Below the pieces are notes generated by a model. It was not told where the DNA came from and made no database searches. It saw only the letters and a program-made list of their open reading frames with translations. Shown one piece after another: positions 6,327 to 15,116 of a stretch of DNA of 15,551 nucleotides. Position 1 is the stretch's first letter. Every line of letters starts with the position of its first letter. The DNA is taken from positions 1-15,551 of the forward strand of contig UQXS01000032.1 in NCBI GenBank assembly GCA_900545125.1, in the 5' to 3' direction. This stretch comes from an uncultured Ruminococcus sp. (GTDB lineage: Bacteria; Bacillota; Clostridia; Oscillospirales; Ruminococcaceae). Made by a program: the position numbers and the translations under genes.

Positions 6327-6401
6327 GATTTTACCGGACAATTTCTCGAATAAATATTGTAAATTTATCATGAATATATTTTTTGTTTAAATTATATATA
6401 C

Positions 6402-7313
6402 CTACACTGACAGTCCTGACCGCTCTATTCCCTCGATAAAGTGCTTTTGCAGGAAAACATACATTATTAATATAGGCAGAACCGACATCAGACATCCGGC
6501 TTCTTTCCAGACTATAAGTTCACGGGCACTGGGTTTTATCCTTGAATCGCCGTAAAGCGCACGGCTCAGCCTTGAATCAAGATCGTACAGCACCGTTGCC
6601 ACCGTCCGTGTATCGGTAAAAAACGCCGTGCTTACATAGTAATCATTCCAGTACCACACTACCGAAAACAGAAATACCGTCAGAAACGCCGAGGCTGCAT
6701 TAGGTATCATGACACGAATGAACGTCATGAACGGGCCGCATCCGTCAATGCAGGCTGCATCTTCCAGTTCCCTTGGGAGACCCCTGAAAAACTGCCGGAA
6801 TATCAGTATCATCAGTCCGGAACGTATTCCGTTGGCTGTCATAGCAGGAAGATACATGGTCAGCATACTGTCAATAAGATTTAAAGAAAAAAGTCCTCTT
6901 ATTCCAAAAAAACGGAACTGCGTATATAACGGCAGAGAAATGACCTGCGGCGGTACAAGTATCATCATTATAACGATACCAAAAAGCAGCTTTTTACCCT
7001 TAAAGCTGAACCGTGCAAAGCCGTATCCGGTCACGGCGCATGACATTACCTGCACCAGTGAGCAACCGATATTAAGAAAAATCGTATTTTTCAGCACACT
7101 GCCGAAATCCATTATGCGCCATGTCTCTTTTATGACATCAAGAGTGTAATTCCGGGGCAGCCACATGACAGTAGGATCATTCATATCGGAACGCTCCCTG
7201 AATGCGCAGCTTACCATGTAAATAAGGGGGTAAAGCACGATAAATCCGATACCAGAAAGTATCACAAACCGGAAAAAGCTCCATGTTCTTTCTCCTGCTT
7301 TCTTTCTTGCCAC
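6402..7313 (-). CDS. Carbohydrate ABC transporter permease, MalG/UgpE type (second pair)
   Basis: This is an inner-membrane subunit of a sugar-type ABC importer. The 303-residue product has six predicted membrane segments (about 15-36, 76-97, 108-128, 148-172, 206-226, 273-290) and the EAA loop LEDAACIDGCG...IRVMIP (183-204) that docks to an ATPase. The start is GTG at 7311-7313, after an AGGGGGG-like site 6 nt upstream; the first internal ATG is at residue 33, inside the first membrane segment. A hydrophilic stretch at about 243-267 before the last membrane segment looks longer than usual for MalG-type subunits. It follows its partner permease by 12 nt and is the last gene of the transport block. 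The substrate cannot be told from the sequence. Confidence 0.9.
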   Translation of the reverse strand: MARKKAGERTWSFFRFVILSGIGFIVLYPLIYMVSCAFRERSDMNDPTVMWLPRNYTLDVIKETWRIMDFGSVLKNTIFLNIGCSLVQVMSCAVTGYGFARFSFKGKKLLFGIVIMMILVPPQVISLPLYTQFRFFGIRGLFSLNLIDSMLTMYLPAMTANGIRSGLMILIFRQFFRGLPRELEDAACIDGCGPFMTFIRVMIPNAASAFLTVFLFSVVWYWNDYYVSTAFFTDTRTVATVLYDLDSRLSRALYGDSRIKPSARELIVWKEAGCLMSVLPILIMYVFLQKHFIEGIERSGLSV

Positions 7314-7325
7314 AGATATCCCCCC

Positions 7326-8237
7326 TTACTCGTTTTCGTAATAGATAAATTTTTTGATAATCCGATAAACTATACCGATCATGACCAGAATAATTACAAA
7401 ATATATCCACGCCATAGCCGACCCTTCGCCGTAAAGCAACTCCGATTTCATACTGAGAATTCTCTCCATGACCTTATTCATCGGACTTGTGAACGAATCA
7501 ATGACCGTAAAAATAAAATTTGCCAGAATGAACGGTCCGAGATATGGTATAGTTATCTTCCAGAAATATTCCCAGGCAGATGCTCCGTCCAGCATTGCAG
7601 CCTCCCTTGCAGAGGGAGGAATATTCTGGAGAGCCGCCAGAAACAGCAGTATCTGTATTCCCGAACTCCAGACAATGCCGAAAATATTATCCGCAACTGC
7701 TCCGATAACGGTACTCATTTTGTCACTGATATTATATATTCCCAGAAACTGCATAAGTTCATCCACAAGGTCGGTGGACATCATAGTTGAGAACTGCTCC
7801 CCCGATTGACTTCCGGTAGCATCAATATCGCCGCTGATTATCTTGAACACAGGGCCGGTGACGATAATGACCGGCAGAAAGAAAACGGCTCTTGCCAACG
7901 ATCTGCCCCGGAATTTCTGATTGAGTATGACCGCAATAAACATGGAAAAAATCAGTATAAGCGGTGTTTTCCAGAGAGTTTCGGCAACCGTATCGCCCAG
8001 AGCATCGGTAAAATTCGGATTCTCCACAGCATATACGAACTTTTCCGTTCCAGCCCACTCCGTCTTTATTCTTCCCGGCTCTATGGTCACTGTATTGAAC
8101 GAATACCACAGCGACTTGACAAGCGGTATCAGAAAAAACATGACCGTTCCTGCAAACCACAGGGAAATAAATCCACAGCCGTAAAGCTGTCTGCGCCTGC
8201 CATAGGTCATAAAACGCCTTTTTTTACCGCTGTTCAT
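7326..8237 (-). CDS. Sugar ABC transporter permease, MalF/UgpA type (second pair)
   Basis: This is the MalF-like partner of the next permease. The ATG at 8235-8237 is preferred because AAGGAG lies 6 nt upstream; an in-frame GTG at 8261 would place that site inside the coding region. The product is 303 residues, with membrane segments at about 20-43, 91-108, 114-134, 180-204, 233-252 and 273-295, and an EAA loop REAAMLDGASAW...ITIP (about 211-231). A hydrophilic insertion of about 40 residues (134-177) lies between the third and fourth membrane segments, on the outer face by the usual topology, where such subunits contact the binding protein. The start overlaps the 3' end of the DUF5696 gene by 14 nt, so the two are probably translationally coupled. 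Confidence 0.9.
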   Translation of the reverse strand: MNSGKKRRFMTYGRRRQLYGCGFISLWFAGTVMFFLIPLVKSLWYSFNTVTIEPGRIKTEWAGTEKFVYAVENPNFTDALGDTVAETLWKTPLILIFSMFIAVILNQKFRGRSLARAVFFLPVIIVTGPVFKIISGDIDATGSQSGEQFSTMMSTDLVDELMQFLGIYNISDKMSTVIGAVADNIFGIVWSSGIQILLFLAALQNIPPSAREAAMLDGASAWEYFWKITIPYLGPFILANFIFTVIDSFTSPMNKVMERILSMKSELLYGEGSAMAWIYFVIILVMIGIVYRIIKKFIYYENE

Positions 8238-10974
8238 TGCTTTCTCCTTCCCCGCCGTCACGGTTTATATAGATCCGCCGTCCGTTGTAATCTATCCACT
8301 TCTCACTATGATCCGTAGTTATCACCCAGCCGTTGGAATAACTGACAGTAACTCTGTCTCCGTTTTGTTCGGTCTTTCTTCCGGTGATAAAAGCATCGCT
8401 CACGCCGGACAAAACAGGCTCAAGAATCTTCTGACTCCCTGCCGCCTCAGACATCCAGCCGCTGCTGCCGGCATAGTAATATATGTCGAATTCCGTATCT
8501 TCCAGCGTTCCCGGCTGCCCGTACACCATATCATACCGGAGATTGCTGCCCGTTTCCGCTGCATACAAGAGCATTTCATCCGGATCGGGACTGCCGTTCA
8601 CCGCTTCGACAGTATACGGAATAAGTCCGTGTATCACCATCTGATAAAACGGAACATCCTCATCGAAAATATCAAAACGGCTCGATGTGACAGGAACGTT
8701 TTTTATATGATCCGCATACGGCAGAACATACGCATTTGCGCCGTCAGCCATTATGCCGTTCTTCATTGAACCGCAGAGTTCCTCGTAACCGCCTATCAGT
8801 TTTTTCATAGCATCATATCTGGACACGCTGTTTTTGCTGTAGTCCCCATACAGTGCCGTCGTCAGCGCTCCTGCCGAAATTCCGTCAAGACCTGCTTTTT
8901 CGCAGCCCTCGGAAAGATCATCAAAAAGACTGCTGTAGCTTCCCGGCGAAAGCAGCGACAGCTTCTTCCGGTTTCTGTCGGGAACACCGTATGCCCTGTC
9001 ATAGCTGACTATCCTTGAATAACTTCCGGAAACACGCACGGCTGCATCGGTAAAAGCATAATATCCGTTTCCGCTGCGGAACGTCACATTGCCGGAAGCC
9101 GGATAGAACTGTATATTCCTGCTTTCCATATAGTCGGTAAGCTCCCTGAAATCCTTTTTGCCGCCGAGTGTGCCGGAGGGTCTGGCATCGGTATCTATCT
9201 TGTTTTTTATGCCGTCATTCGTCCAGTTATTGTACGAAACCACCATTTCTTCCGCACCGCTGCTTTCAAGTTCACGCAGGATATCAAGTCCCTGTCCGTA
9301 TGATGTCACGGCAGTTTTAAGATTAAGCGGAATTCCCAGCACAGAACGTTTTTTCATTACTCCGCCGTAGAGATCAACATACAGCGGCGCACTGTCTGCC
9401 TTTGTTTTCGGAGTCACGCCCTTTTCATCCATGAGATATTCCCTGTACCGTGCAGCCACATCGGCATAATCGGCATCTTTTTTGGAAATGGGGTAATATC
9501 TGACCTCAATATCATCAGATTTTATATCTCCCCCCTCAAAAACCGTAAACTGCTGATTCTGACTGCCGGACATATAATAGGTATCTGTCTCACGAAGAGT
9601 GAAACTAAACGAACACATATTATAATCGGTTTTGGACTGTCCGGAGATCTTCGCAGAAATACAGGCATTGGAATCCCCCTTTTCCGCAACTGCAAGCAAA
9701 GCATTGCCGCCGTCCTTTACAATGCCGTATACCGGAAAATATATCTGCCTTGAATATGTTCCCCTGTTCTGGGGAACAGCAGTGATATCTCTGCCATATA
9801 TAGGCTGTTTATAGGCATTTGCCTCCATAGTCCTGCCGTTGTTGAAACGTATGAGCGCTCCGCTGCCGTCAGGGACAACAAAATAGCCGTTCTCTTCCGA
9901 AGATGCCGCCCCGAACGTTTCCATAAGGGTTATCTCCGTAATTATATTGGCAGGATCTTTCTCCTCAATATCCCCGACTTTCAGTGATGCCCGCAGATAG
10001 TCTTCTTCAAGGGTATATTCCACCGGAAATTCAAATCCTGCTTTGCCAAAATCATAATCCACACGGATGCCGTTTTCTATATCGGTAACGGTCATATCGC
10101 AGTCACCGGTATTTGAACGCAGCAGATTGTTTTCACTCTGCTTCTCCGGAATGCCGTAATTGAGTATGACCGATGACCTCAGACCTCCGGCAAGTATCTC
10201 CGTAGCAGAATCATCATGTGCTGCTCCAAGCGGCGACGACCACCAGATATATCCTGTCTCTTTGTTTTCCAGACCGAAAACGGCATTTTCATCATCCACC
10301 AGCATCCGGAAGTTTCCGTTTTCCGCACCATAGCGGTAGATCCCGTAAAACTGATCCATTTCCGGAGATACCCATGCAAAACGTGAACCATCTACTTCAC
10401 GGTAGATCAGTCTGCCGTCGTCTTCGCTGTCAAGACGGAATCCGGCTTCGGTTTCGGTTTTATCTTCAGACATGAGTTCCAGCAGTTCCCCGTTCTCCGA
10501 TAAAAAGACATCTTCGCTGTCTAAGGTGGATATTACAGATTTTACGCATACTCCCTCCGATGACACTTCAGCAATATATCTTTCGCCTTCGCTGAGAAAT
10601 ACATCTTTTCCGCCGTTTTCCGTGATCTTCTCAAAAGCGGCTGCCGGCTCGCCGGAATCAGAATACAGAGCAGCTGCATCACCTATCTTCTCTGCGCTGT
10701 CAAGTTCGTTCTCCGTAAGTGAATCATCTTTCCTTACGTATATATCAAGTCCGCCGGAACTTCCTGCAAAGGAAAAAAGTTCTTTCACAATGCCGCTGTC
10801 GAAATCAGGCTTTTCAGCAATCTCACGCCGTTTTCCACGATCTTCGCCGGCTGCTTCGTCATCCTGACTGTCATAGGATATCGCCGGACTTCCCGCAAAA
10901 ACATTTCCTCCTATAGTCATTGAGGACAATGCCAGAATGCCGATAACCGCAGCACGAATTTTTCTTATTATCAC
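8224..10974 (-). CDS. Secreted DUF5696-type protein, possible glycoside-hydrolase-like fold
   Basis: This large exported protein is encoded with sugar ABC transporter genes; I recognise it as DUF5696-like from memory. The chosen GTG start (10972-10974) has GGAGG (10981-10985) 6 nt upstream; an ATG at 10992 lacks a site and would place GGAGG within the gene. The 916-residue product (GTG numbering) has a signal peptide (about 1-27, ending VFA-G), an acidic low-complexity region (about 35-65), a beta-rich region with VFGLENKETGYIWWSS (about 232-247), and from about 530 a segment with alternating strands and helices: VVSYNNW (578-584), FYPASGN (623-629), GLDGISAGAL (695-704), GDYS (710-713). That pattern resembles sandwich-plus-TIM-barrel hydrolases (GH31/36/97/101 type), but no catalytic pair is identified. 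No transmembrane anchor or lipobox is seen. Its function is unknown. Confidence 0.85.
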   Translation of the reverse strand: MIIRKIRAAVIGILALSSMTIGGNVFAGSPAISYDSQDDEAAGEDRGKRREIAEKPDFDSGIVKELFSFAGSSGGLDIYVRKDDSLTENELDSAEKIGDAAALYSDSGEPAAAFEKITENGGKDVFLSEGERYIAEVSSEGVCVKSVISTLDSEDVFLSENGELLELMSEDKTETEAGFRLDSEDDGRLIYREVDGSRFAWVSPEMDQFYGIYRYGAENGNFRMLVDDENAVFGLENKETGYIWWSSPLGAAHDDSATEILAGGLRSSVILNYGIPEKQSENNLLRSNTGDCDMTVTDIENGIRVDYDFGKAGFEFPVEYTLEEDYLRASLKVGDIEEKDPANIITEITLMETFGAASSEENGYFVVPDGSGALIRFNNGRTMEANAYKQPIYGRDITAVPQNRGTYSRQIYFPVYGIVKDGGNALLAVAEKGDSNACISAKISGQSKTDYNMCSFSFTLRETDTYYMSGSQNQQFTVFEGGDIKSDDIEVRYYPISKKDADYADVAARYREYLMDEKGVTPKTKADSAPLYVDLYGGVMKKRSVLGIPLNLKTAVTSYGQGLDILRELESSGAEEMVVSYNNWTNDGIKNKIDTDARPSGTLGGKKDFRELTDYMESRNIQFYPASGNVTFRSGNGYYAFTDAAVRVSGSYSRIVSYDRAYGVPDRNRKKLSLLSPGSYSSLFDDLSEGCEKAGLDGISAGALTTALYGDYSKNSVSRYDAMKKLIGGYEELCGSMKNGIMADGANAYVLPYADHIKNVPVTSSRFDIFDEDVPFYQMVIHGLIPYTVEAVNGSPDPDEMLLYAAETGSNLRYDMVYGQPGTLEDTEFDIYYYAGSSGWMSEAAGSQKILEPVLSGVSDAFITGRKTEQNGDRVTVSYSNGWVITTDHSEKWIDYNGRRIYINRDGGEGESNEQR

Positions 10975-10999
10975 AAAATCCCTCCGGATCATAAATTGA

Positions 11000-13045
11000 T
11001 TACGTTCTTATCCGATATACGGCTTCGGTGAATACGGAAGATACAAACACCCAGATCTGCTGTACCAGCGACATGAACAGCACCAGTAAAAACAGCATTA
11101 TAAGCATAGCAGCCGCCGTGAGAACTATGGAAAGCAGCGTTCTTCCTATTGAATATCCGTGTACATTCTTAACGGCAAGAAACAGCAGAACTGCCGTCCA
11201 TGACGTTCCTGCAATACGTATTACCTGAATAAATACCGCTTCATCCTGCACCAGTATATGAGAAAGCGCAACACAGACGAAAATCTGCACAATATATGGG
11301 ATAAGTGCCTGTGCGCTGGAAATGCATATCTTTTTGGCAGTTCCGTCTCCGTCCAGAAATGTGCTCACCGCACGGCTGCCTATGACCCATGCAGCAAAAA
11401 CAATAACGCTCTTTACAAGATACGGAACTATACTGAACGTTCTGTCGTCGGGATAACCAAACTGAAAGCCGTAAAGCCTTCCGTCGGCGATCTGAGCAAA
11501 AAAAAGCATCAGAACAATTAAAAACGATCTCCGAAGCGGCGATTTCCTGCGTCTGCCGTGATATATCCCACGTTTTTCAAGATATCCGGATACTGATGTG
11601 CCGATATTTACTGCAAGTGCATATATCTTTCTCCGCAGAATATACAAAACGGCAGGAATAACGAATATCATAAAAATAACACCGAAATGCTCCCTTACAA
11701 ATGTTTCACGCCACATTGCAAAAGCTTTGTTATAAATATCGGGAGCATAACCGGCACGGGCATATTCCATAGCACCTCTGTAATCGCCTTTGTTCAGCAG
11801 TGCGGATGCAGCTCCCACATATGCTCTGCGGTAATTTCCGTCACGCCGTATTACATCAAACCACGGTTCAAGAGCTTCTTCGTAATATCCGTCATTATAA
11901 AGCGTTACCGCACTGTGAACCGCCGCTCCGAATGATGTTTCCTCAAAAATCGTTACCGTATTTTTGCCGGAATCAAGAATGAATATCCTGTTATCCGCCG
12001 ATTCAATGGCAGAAACTTCACTGAATCCGCCAAGCTGTCCGGCTTTTGTTCCGGCAATGAAGATCAGCTCGCATTCCTCGTCATACTGAAAAAATCGTCC
12101 TGTCGTCAGATCAAGGCAATTGATGAATCCGTCCTCCGAAATGTCCACGTCAATGAACTGATTTTTGGATGTACCGTATGAGGGAGCAAAATCGCCGAAA
12201 ACAACTGATTTATCCGCAAAGATATTCTTTCCTGCCGCATTCAGCTTTTTTACCCTGTCAATGGTCCGGGATTCCGATGATGTACAGGTGAAAATAAAAT
12301 CACCGTCTATGTCAAATCCGCTTATTCCGGACGGAACAGTTCTTGTACGCCATGAACGCTTTTCTTCGGATGAAAATATATTTCTTACGCTCCGCACAAT
12401 GACTTCCAGCGTAGGCTCTGAACGATTTGCACCGTAAAATCCCATGAACTCCCCGTCCGGGGCAAACATGGCTGCTCCGGAAGTTATACTGCCGGTCAGA
12501 ACGTAGATATTCCCTGCCTTGTCCGCAATCACACTGTTGGGAATGAACGTCTTGGTGCTGTCATAAACGGCGGAATCCGGCTTTCTTATCTCCATGACCA
12601 CACTGCCGTCAGTACGGCACACGAGCACTCTTTCGTTTCCGCTGTCGGCAATATACATCATATTTCTTTCCGGAGATACAAATATCCCTGACGGCTCGTT
12701 CAGCCGTGTCTCATTTCCGTCAGGCAGCACAAAGCTGTCGTATATGCCCGAAACTTTATCAAATGCTCCGTTTACGGCAACTATCCGGTTGTTTCCGGTA
12801 TCGGCTATATAGAACGTCCCGTCAGAAGCACAGAAAATGTCCGAGGGAGAATCAAAACCGCCTGCCCCCAGTTCAGCTCCGGAAACACTTCTGACTGCGG
12901 TATATCCTGCCTGAGAAGGCACGGCATTTCCACGGCTGTCATAATTGTAGGACTCATATGGATCAAAAGCAGCAGCCGTGAACGGACAAATCATAGCCGC
13001 AAGAAACAGCCAGACAATAATGACGCAGAATAATACTTTTTTCAT
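11000..13045 (-). CDS. NHL-repeat protein with C-terminal Yip1-like membrane domain
   Basis: The 681-residue protein has an N-terminal signal peptide or anchor (about 1-26, ending TAAA). Propeller-type repeats run over about 60-370, with NHL signatures FYIADTGNNRIVAV (78-91), MYIADSGNERVLVC (130-143), IYVLTGS (180-186) and IFILDSGKNTVTIF (354-367). A short TPR-like helical segment (about 375-433) follows, then a membrane segment (about 453-470) and a Yip1-like domain with several more (about 506-520, 540-558, 577-597, 611-625, 635-660). The propeller should face outward and may bind a glycan or a partner protein; this is inference. Proteins of this build are often next to DUF5696 and sugar permeases in Firmicutes (recalled). 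The start ATG has no good ribosome binding site. The next gene begins 25 nt on. Confidence 0.88.
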   Translation of the reverse strand: MKKVLFCVIIVWLFLAAMICPFTAAAFDPYESYNYDSRGNAVPSQAGYTAVRSVSGAELGAGGFDSPSDIFCASDGTFYIADTGNNRIVAVNGAFDKVSGIYDSFVLPDGNETRLNEPSGIFVSPERNMMYIADSGNERVLVCRTDGSVVMEIRKPDSAVYDSTKTFIPNSVIADKAGNIYVLTGSITSGAAMFAPDGEFMGFYGANRSEPTLEVIVRSVRNIFSSEEKRSWRTRTVPSGISGFDIDGDFIFTCTSSESRTIDRVKKLNAAGKNIFADKSVVFGDFAPSYGTSKNQFIDVDISEDGFINCLDLTTGRFFQYDEECELIFIAGTKAGQLGGFSEVSAIESADNRIFILDSGKNTVTIFEETSFGAAVHSAVTLYNDGYYEEALEPWFDVIRRDGNYRRAYVGAASALLNKGDYRGAMEYARAGYAPDIYNKAFAMWRETFVREHFGVIFMIFVIPAVLYILRRKIYALAVNIGTSVSGYLEKRGIYHGRRRKSPLRRSFLIVLMLFFAQIADGRLYGFQFGYPDDRTFSIVPYLVKSVIVFAAWVIGSRAVSTFLDGDGTAKKICISSAQALIPYIVQIFVCVALSHILVQDEAVFIQVIRIAGTSWTAVLLFLAVKNVHGYSIGRTLLSIVLTAAAMLIMLFLLVLFMSLVQQIWVFVSSVFTEAVYRIRT

Positions 13046-13067
13046 TCATTCACCAACGTTCACAGAT

Positions 13068-13073
13068 ATTATA
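13068..13073 (-). promoter_or_regulatory. Possible -10 element upstream of the NHL/Yip1 gene
   Basis: TATAAT is perfect on the minus strand, but the hexamer 17 nt upstream (CCGTTG) is a poor -35. The start would leave a leader of only about 15 nt, which fits the lack of a ribosome binding site at 13045. A consensus TTGACA further up (13131-13126) has no matching -10. The A/T-rich setting makes chance matches likely. Confidence 0.25.
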
Positions 13074-13097
13074 AGCTATTAAGGCAACAACAACGGC

Positions 13098-13272
13098 ACT
13101 TACGTGATTCTGTTTCCTATACTCGTGTCAAAAGGAGATTTTCTCTATGGGCTTTCTGCTCTGATTGTTCTTATTTCCCCTTTACGGGGTAATAAGAACA
13201 AGCAATACTGGGATTCCAAAGGGGATGTACTCCCCTTTGGCAGGGGTGTGGGGACAGCGTCCCCACGTAAGT
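13098..13272. repeat. MITE-like palindromic element with three internal hairpins
   Basis: The 244-nt gap between permease and NHL/Yip1 genes contains no gene. It holds a compact palindromic element. The ends are perfect 9-bp inverted repeats, ACTTACGTG (13098-13106) and CACGTAAGT (13264-13272). Inside are three hairpins: a 16-nt arm pair with one mismatch (13165-13180 with 13186-13201, TTGTTCTTATTTCCCC type, 5-nt loop); CCAAAGGGGA/TCCCCTTTGG (13216-13225 with 13231-13240); and GTGGGGAC/GTCCCCAC (13248-13255 with 13259-13266). None is followed by a T tract, so it is not a standard terminator. The layout resembles a non-autonomous mobile or REP-like element. No target duplication is clear and no second copy is in the window. 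Confidence 0.6.
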
Positions 13273-13289
13273 TGCCATTATTGGTCGCC

Positions 13290-14165
13290 TTAATCCCTGA
13301 TGCCGGAATGTGCCATAGTCTCGATAACATACCGCTGTGCCAGTATAAACACGACTGCCGGCGGTACCAGCATGAATACGGAAGCTGCCATAGCCACTCC
13401 GGCTCGTGCCATACCGGAGGACGACACCTGAGCAACCGCTGCCGGAAGTGTCTTGTACTGTTCACGGAAAATAACGCCGCTGCCCTGAATATTCCACGCC
13501 GCCTGAAAAGCAAATATCATCAGCGTCATAAGAGCCGGCTTCTGGTTTGGAATAACTATCTGCCAGCATATGCGGAAAAGACCTGCACCGTCTACCTTTG
13601 CCGCATCTATCATGGAATCGGGGATCTGACCAATGGACTGCCGCATCAGAAACACTCCCAGAGGCGAAGCCGCAGCCGGAAGTATAAGTGCCAGCGGAGT
13701 ATCTATTATCCGCAGCTTCGCCATGACCATATACTGCATAATATAAATAACGCTGCTCTGATAAAGAAGAGATGTGACAATTATCCCGTTTATCATCCTG
13801 CTTCCCGGAAATCTGCATTTTGCCAGTACAAAAGCTGCCATTGAGGAAAAAACACACTGAGCTGCCGTTACCGAAACCGTCACAAAAACACTGTTGAATA
13901 CATATCTTGAAAACGGAACACGGTTCTGCCTTACTGCGGCAAACATATCACGGAAATTGTCAAGGGTCGGACGTATCGCATAAAGCTTCGGCGGAAATAC
14001 AAAAAGCTCTTCCACAGGCTTTACGGACATTACCAGCGTCAGATATATCGGAAACGCCATGAAAAGTCCAAGCAAAGCCAGAAATACAAATGAAATCACT
14101 GTTCCGCCGTATTTCCGCCCTGCCGGTCTGTTGGACTCCCTGAGCTTTTTTATATCCGCAGACAT
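13290..14165 (-). CDS. Carbohydrate ABC transporter permease, MalG/UgpE type (first pair)
   Basis: This inner-membrane subunit pairs with the permease just upstream. The ATG at 14163-14165 follows GGGAGG (14174-14179) by 8 nt. A GTG at 14174 in the same frame would overlap that site, so the shorter product (291 residues) is preferred. Membrane segments are visible at about 21-47, 90-114, 125-148, 153-175, 211-227 and 254-276. The EAA loop is IDAAKVDGAGLF...IVIP (186-206). The family-typical ending (ETMAHSGIRD) is present. The gap to the preceding gene is 31 nt. The MITE-like element lies immediately downstream. Confidence 0.92.
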   Translation of the reverse strand: MSADIKKLRESNRPAGRKYGGTVISFVFLALLGLFMAFPIYLTLVMSVKPVEELFVFPPKLYAIRPTLDNFRDMFAAVRQNRVPFSRYVFNSVFVTVSVTAAQCVFSSMAAFVLAKCRFPGSRMINGIIVTSLLYQSSVIYIMQYMVMAKLRIIDTPLALILPAAASPLGVFLMRQSIGQIPDSMIDAAKVDGAGLFRICWQIVIPNQKPALMTLMIFAFQAAWNIQGSGVIFREQYKTLPAAVAQVSSSGMARAGVAMAASVFMLVPPAVVFILAQRYVIETMAHSGIRD

Positions 14166-14196
14166 CCGCCGCACCTCCCTTGCCTGAAATCACCGG

Positions 14197-15105
14197 TCAT
14201 CCTGAAATCTTTTTAAGTCCCTTTGCTATAAGACGGCTGAGAATAAACATGACTATAAAAAGTATCATACATATAGCCGAAGCATATCCCATTTCGTAGC
14301 GTTCCCAGCCGTAATCGTAAGCGTGAGTCATAACGGTGTGCGCCTTATAGTCCGTGCTGGGAAATCCTACCAGATTCTGCGCCACCGTTCCTACCGTAAA
14401 AGAACTTACTATCTGCATCACCGCCGCAAACATCAGCTGCGGTGTCATGGACGGTATGACGATATATATAAGTTCCTGCCATTTATTGCGTATGCCCTCT
14501 ATTGCTCCTGCCTCGTACAATGCCGGATCAATATTCTGAAATCCTGCACGGATAGCCAGAAATCCTGCTCCCAGCGATATCCATAACTGTACGGCAATGG
14601 TAACTCCAAGCACATATCTGCCGTCCGTCAGCCACTGCACCGGAGCATTGATAAGTCCCGTGTCGATAAGGAACGAATTGAGATATCCGTTCATATCACC
14701 GCTGAATATGAGCTGCCACACGGTATATACCGATGCCAGCGACGGTATATAAAATATCAGTGTAAAAATCGTCCGCAGATGCTTCGGCATCCCGTTTATC
14801 AGCCATGCGATAAGAAAACACAGCACATAGCTTACCGGCCCAGTAAGCAGGGCGAATACTATCGTTACACGGATAGAGCCCATAAAAACCTTATCTGAAA
14901 GAAAGAGCGTCCGGAAATTTGACAATCCCACAAACTTCGGCTTCTGAACCATATTGAAATCGGTAAAGCCGATCGGCAGAGACATGACTACAGGTATCAC
15001 GGTAAACAGTATAAACAATATCATAAACGGCGCAAGCATAGCGTAGCACGCCTTGTTTTTTACTATATCCCGGAATGTTTTCCGGATATCCGCTTTCTTT
15101 CTCAT
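14197..15105 (-). CDS. Sugar ABC transporter permease, MalF/UgpA type (first pair)
   Basis: The 302-residue product has six membrane segments (about 20-46, 76-104, 110-134, 164-186, 220-246, 270-292) and an EAA loop YEAGAIEGIRNKW...IVIP (197-218), which contacts an ATPase. It follows the solute-binding protein by 11 nt, with a weak AGAGG-type site before ATG 15105, so it is probably translated together with it. It forms a heterodimer with the next permease by analogy to MalF-MalG. The substrate is unknown; a sugar or oligosaccharide is expected from the family. Confidence 0.93.
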   Translation of the reverse strand: MRKKADIRKTFRDIVKNKACYAMLAPFMILFILFTVIPVVMSLPIGFTDFNMVQKPKFVGLSNFRTLFLSDKVFMGSIRVTIVFALLTGPVSYVLCFLIAWLINGMPKHLRTIFTLIFYIPSLASVYTVWQLIFSGDMNGYLNSFLIDTGLINAPVQWLTDGRYVLGVTIAVQLWISLGAGFLAIRAGFQNIDPALYEAGAIEGIRNKWQELIYIVIPSMTPQLMFAAVMQIVSSFTVGTVAQNLVGFPSTDYKAHTVMTHAYDYGWERYEMGYASAICMILFIVMFILSRLIAKGLKKISG

Positions 15106-15116
15106 ACTGCGACCTC

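Noticed and set aside
6381..6401. TATAAT-like run just after the last permease as a promoter
   Set aside because: The sequence is simple TA-rich, and no -35-like hexamer is found at 16-18 nt; the promoter at 6298-6326 is far better.
7806..8318. Plus-strand open frame of 170 residues opposite the permease and DUF5696 genes
   Set aside because: It is antisense to two well-supported genes and has shadow-frame composition without a recognisable domain.
13165..13266. Triple hairpin read as a CRISPR array or as an intrinsic terminator
   Set aside because: The three palindromes differ in sequence and have no spacers of equal length, so it is no CRISPR. None has a T tract on either strand, so standard termination is not supported.
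13104..13844. Long plus-strand open frame (246 residues) over the palindromic element and permease
   Set aside because: It is antisense to a clear permease gene, its composition (Cys/His/Arg-rich) is typical of a shadow frame, and no ribosome binding site precedes it.
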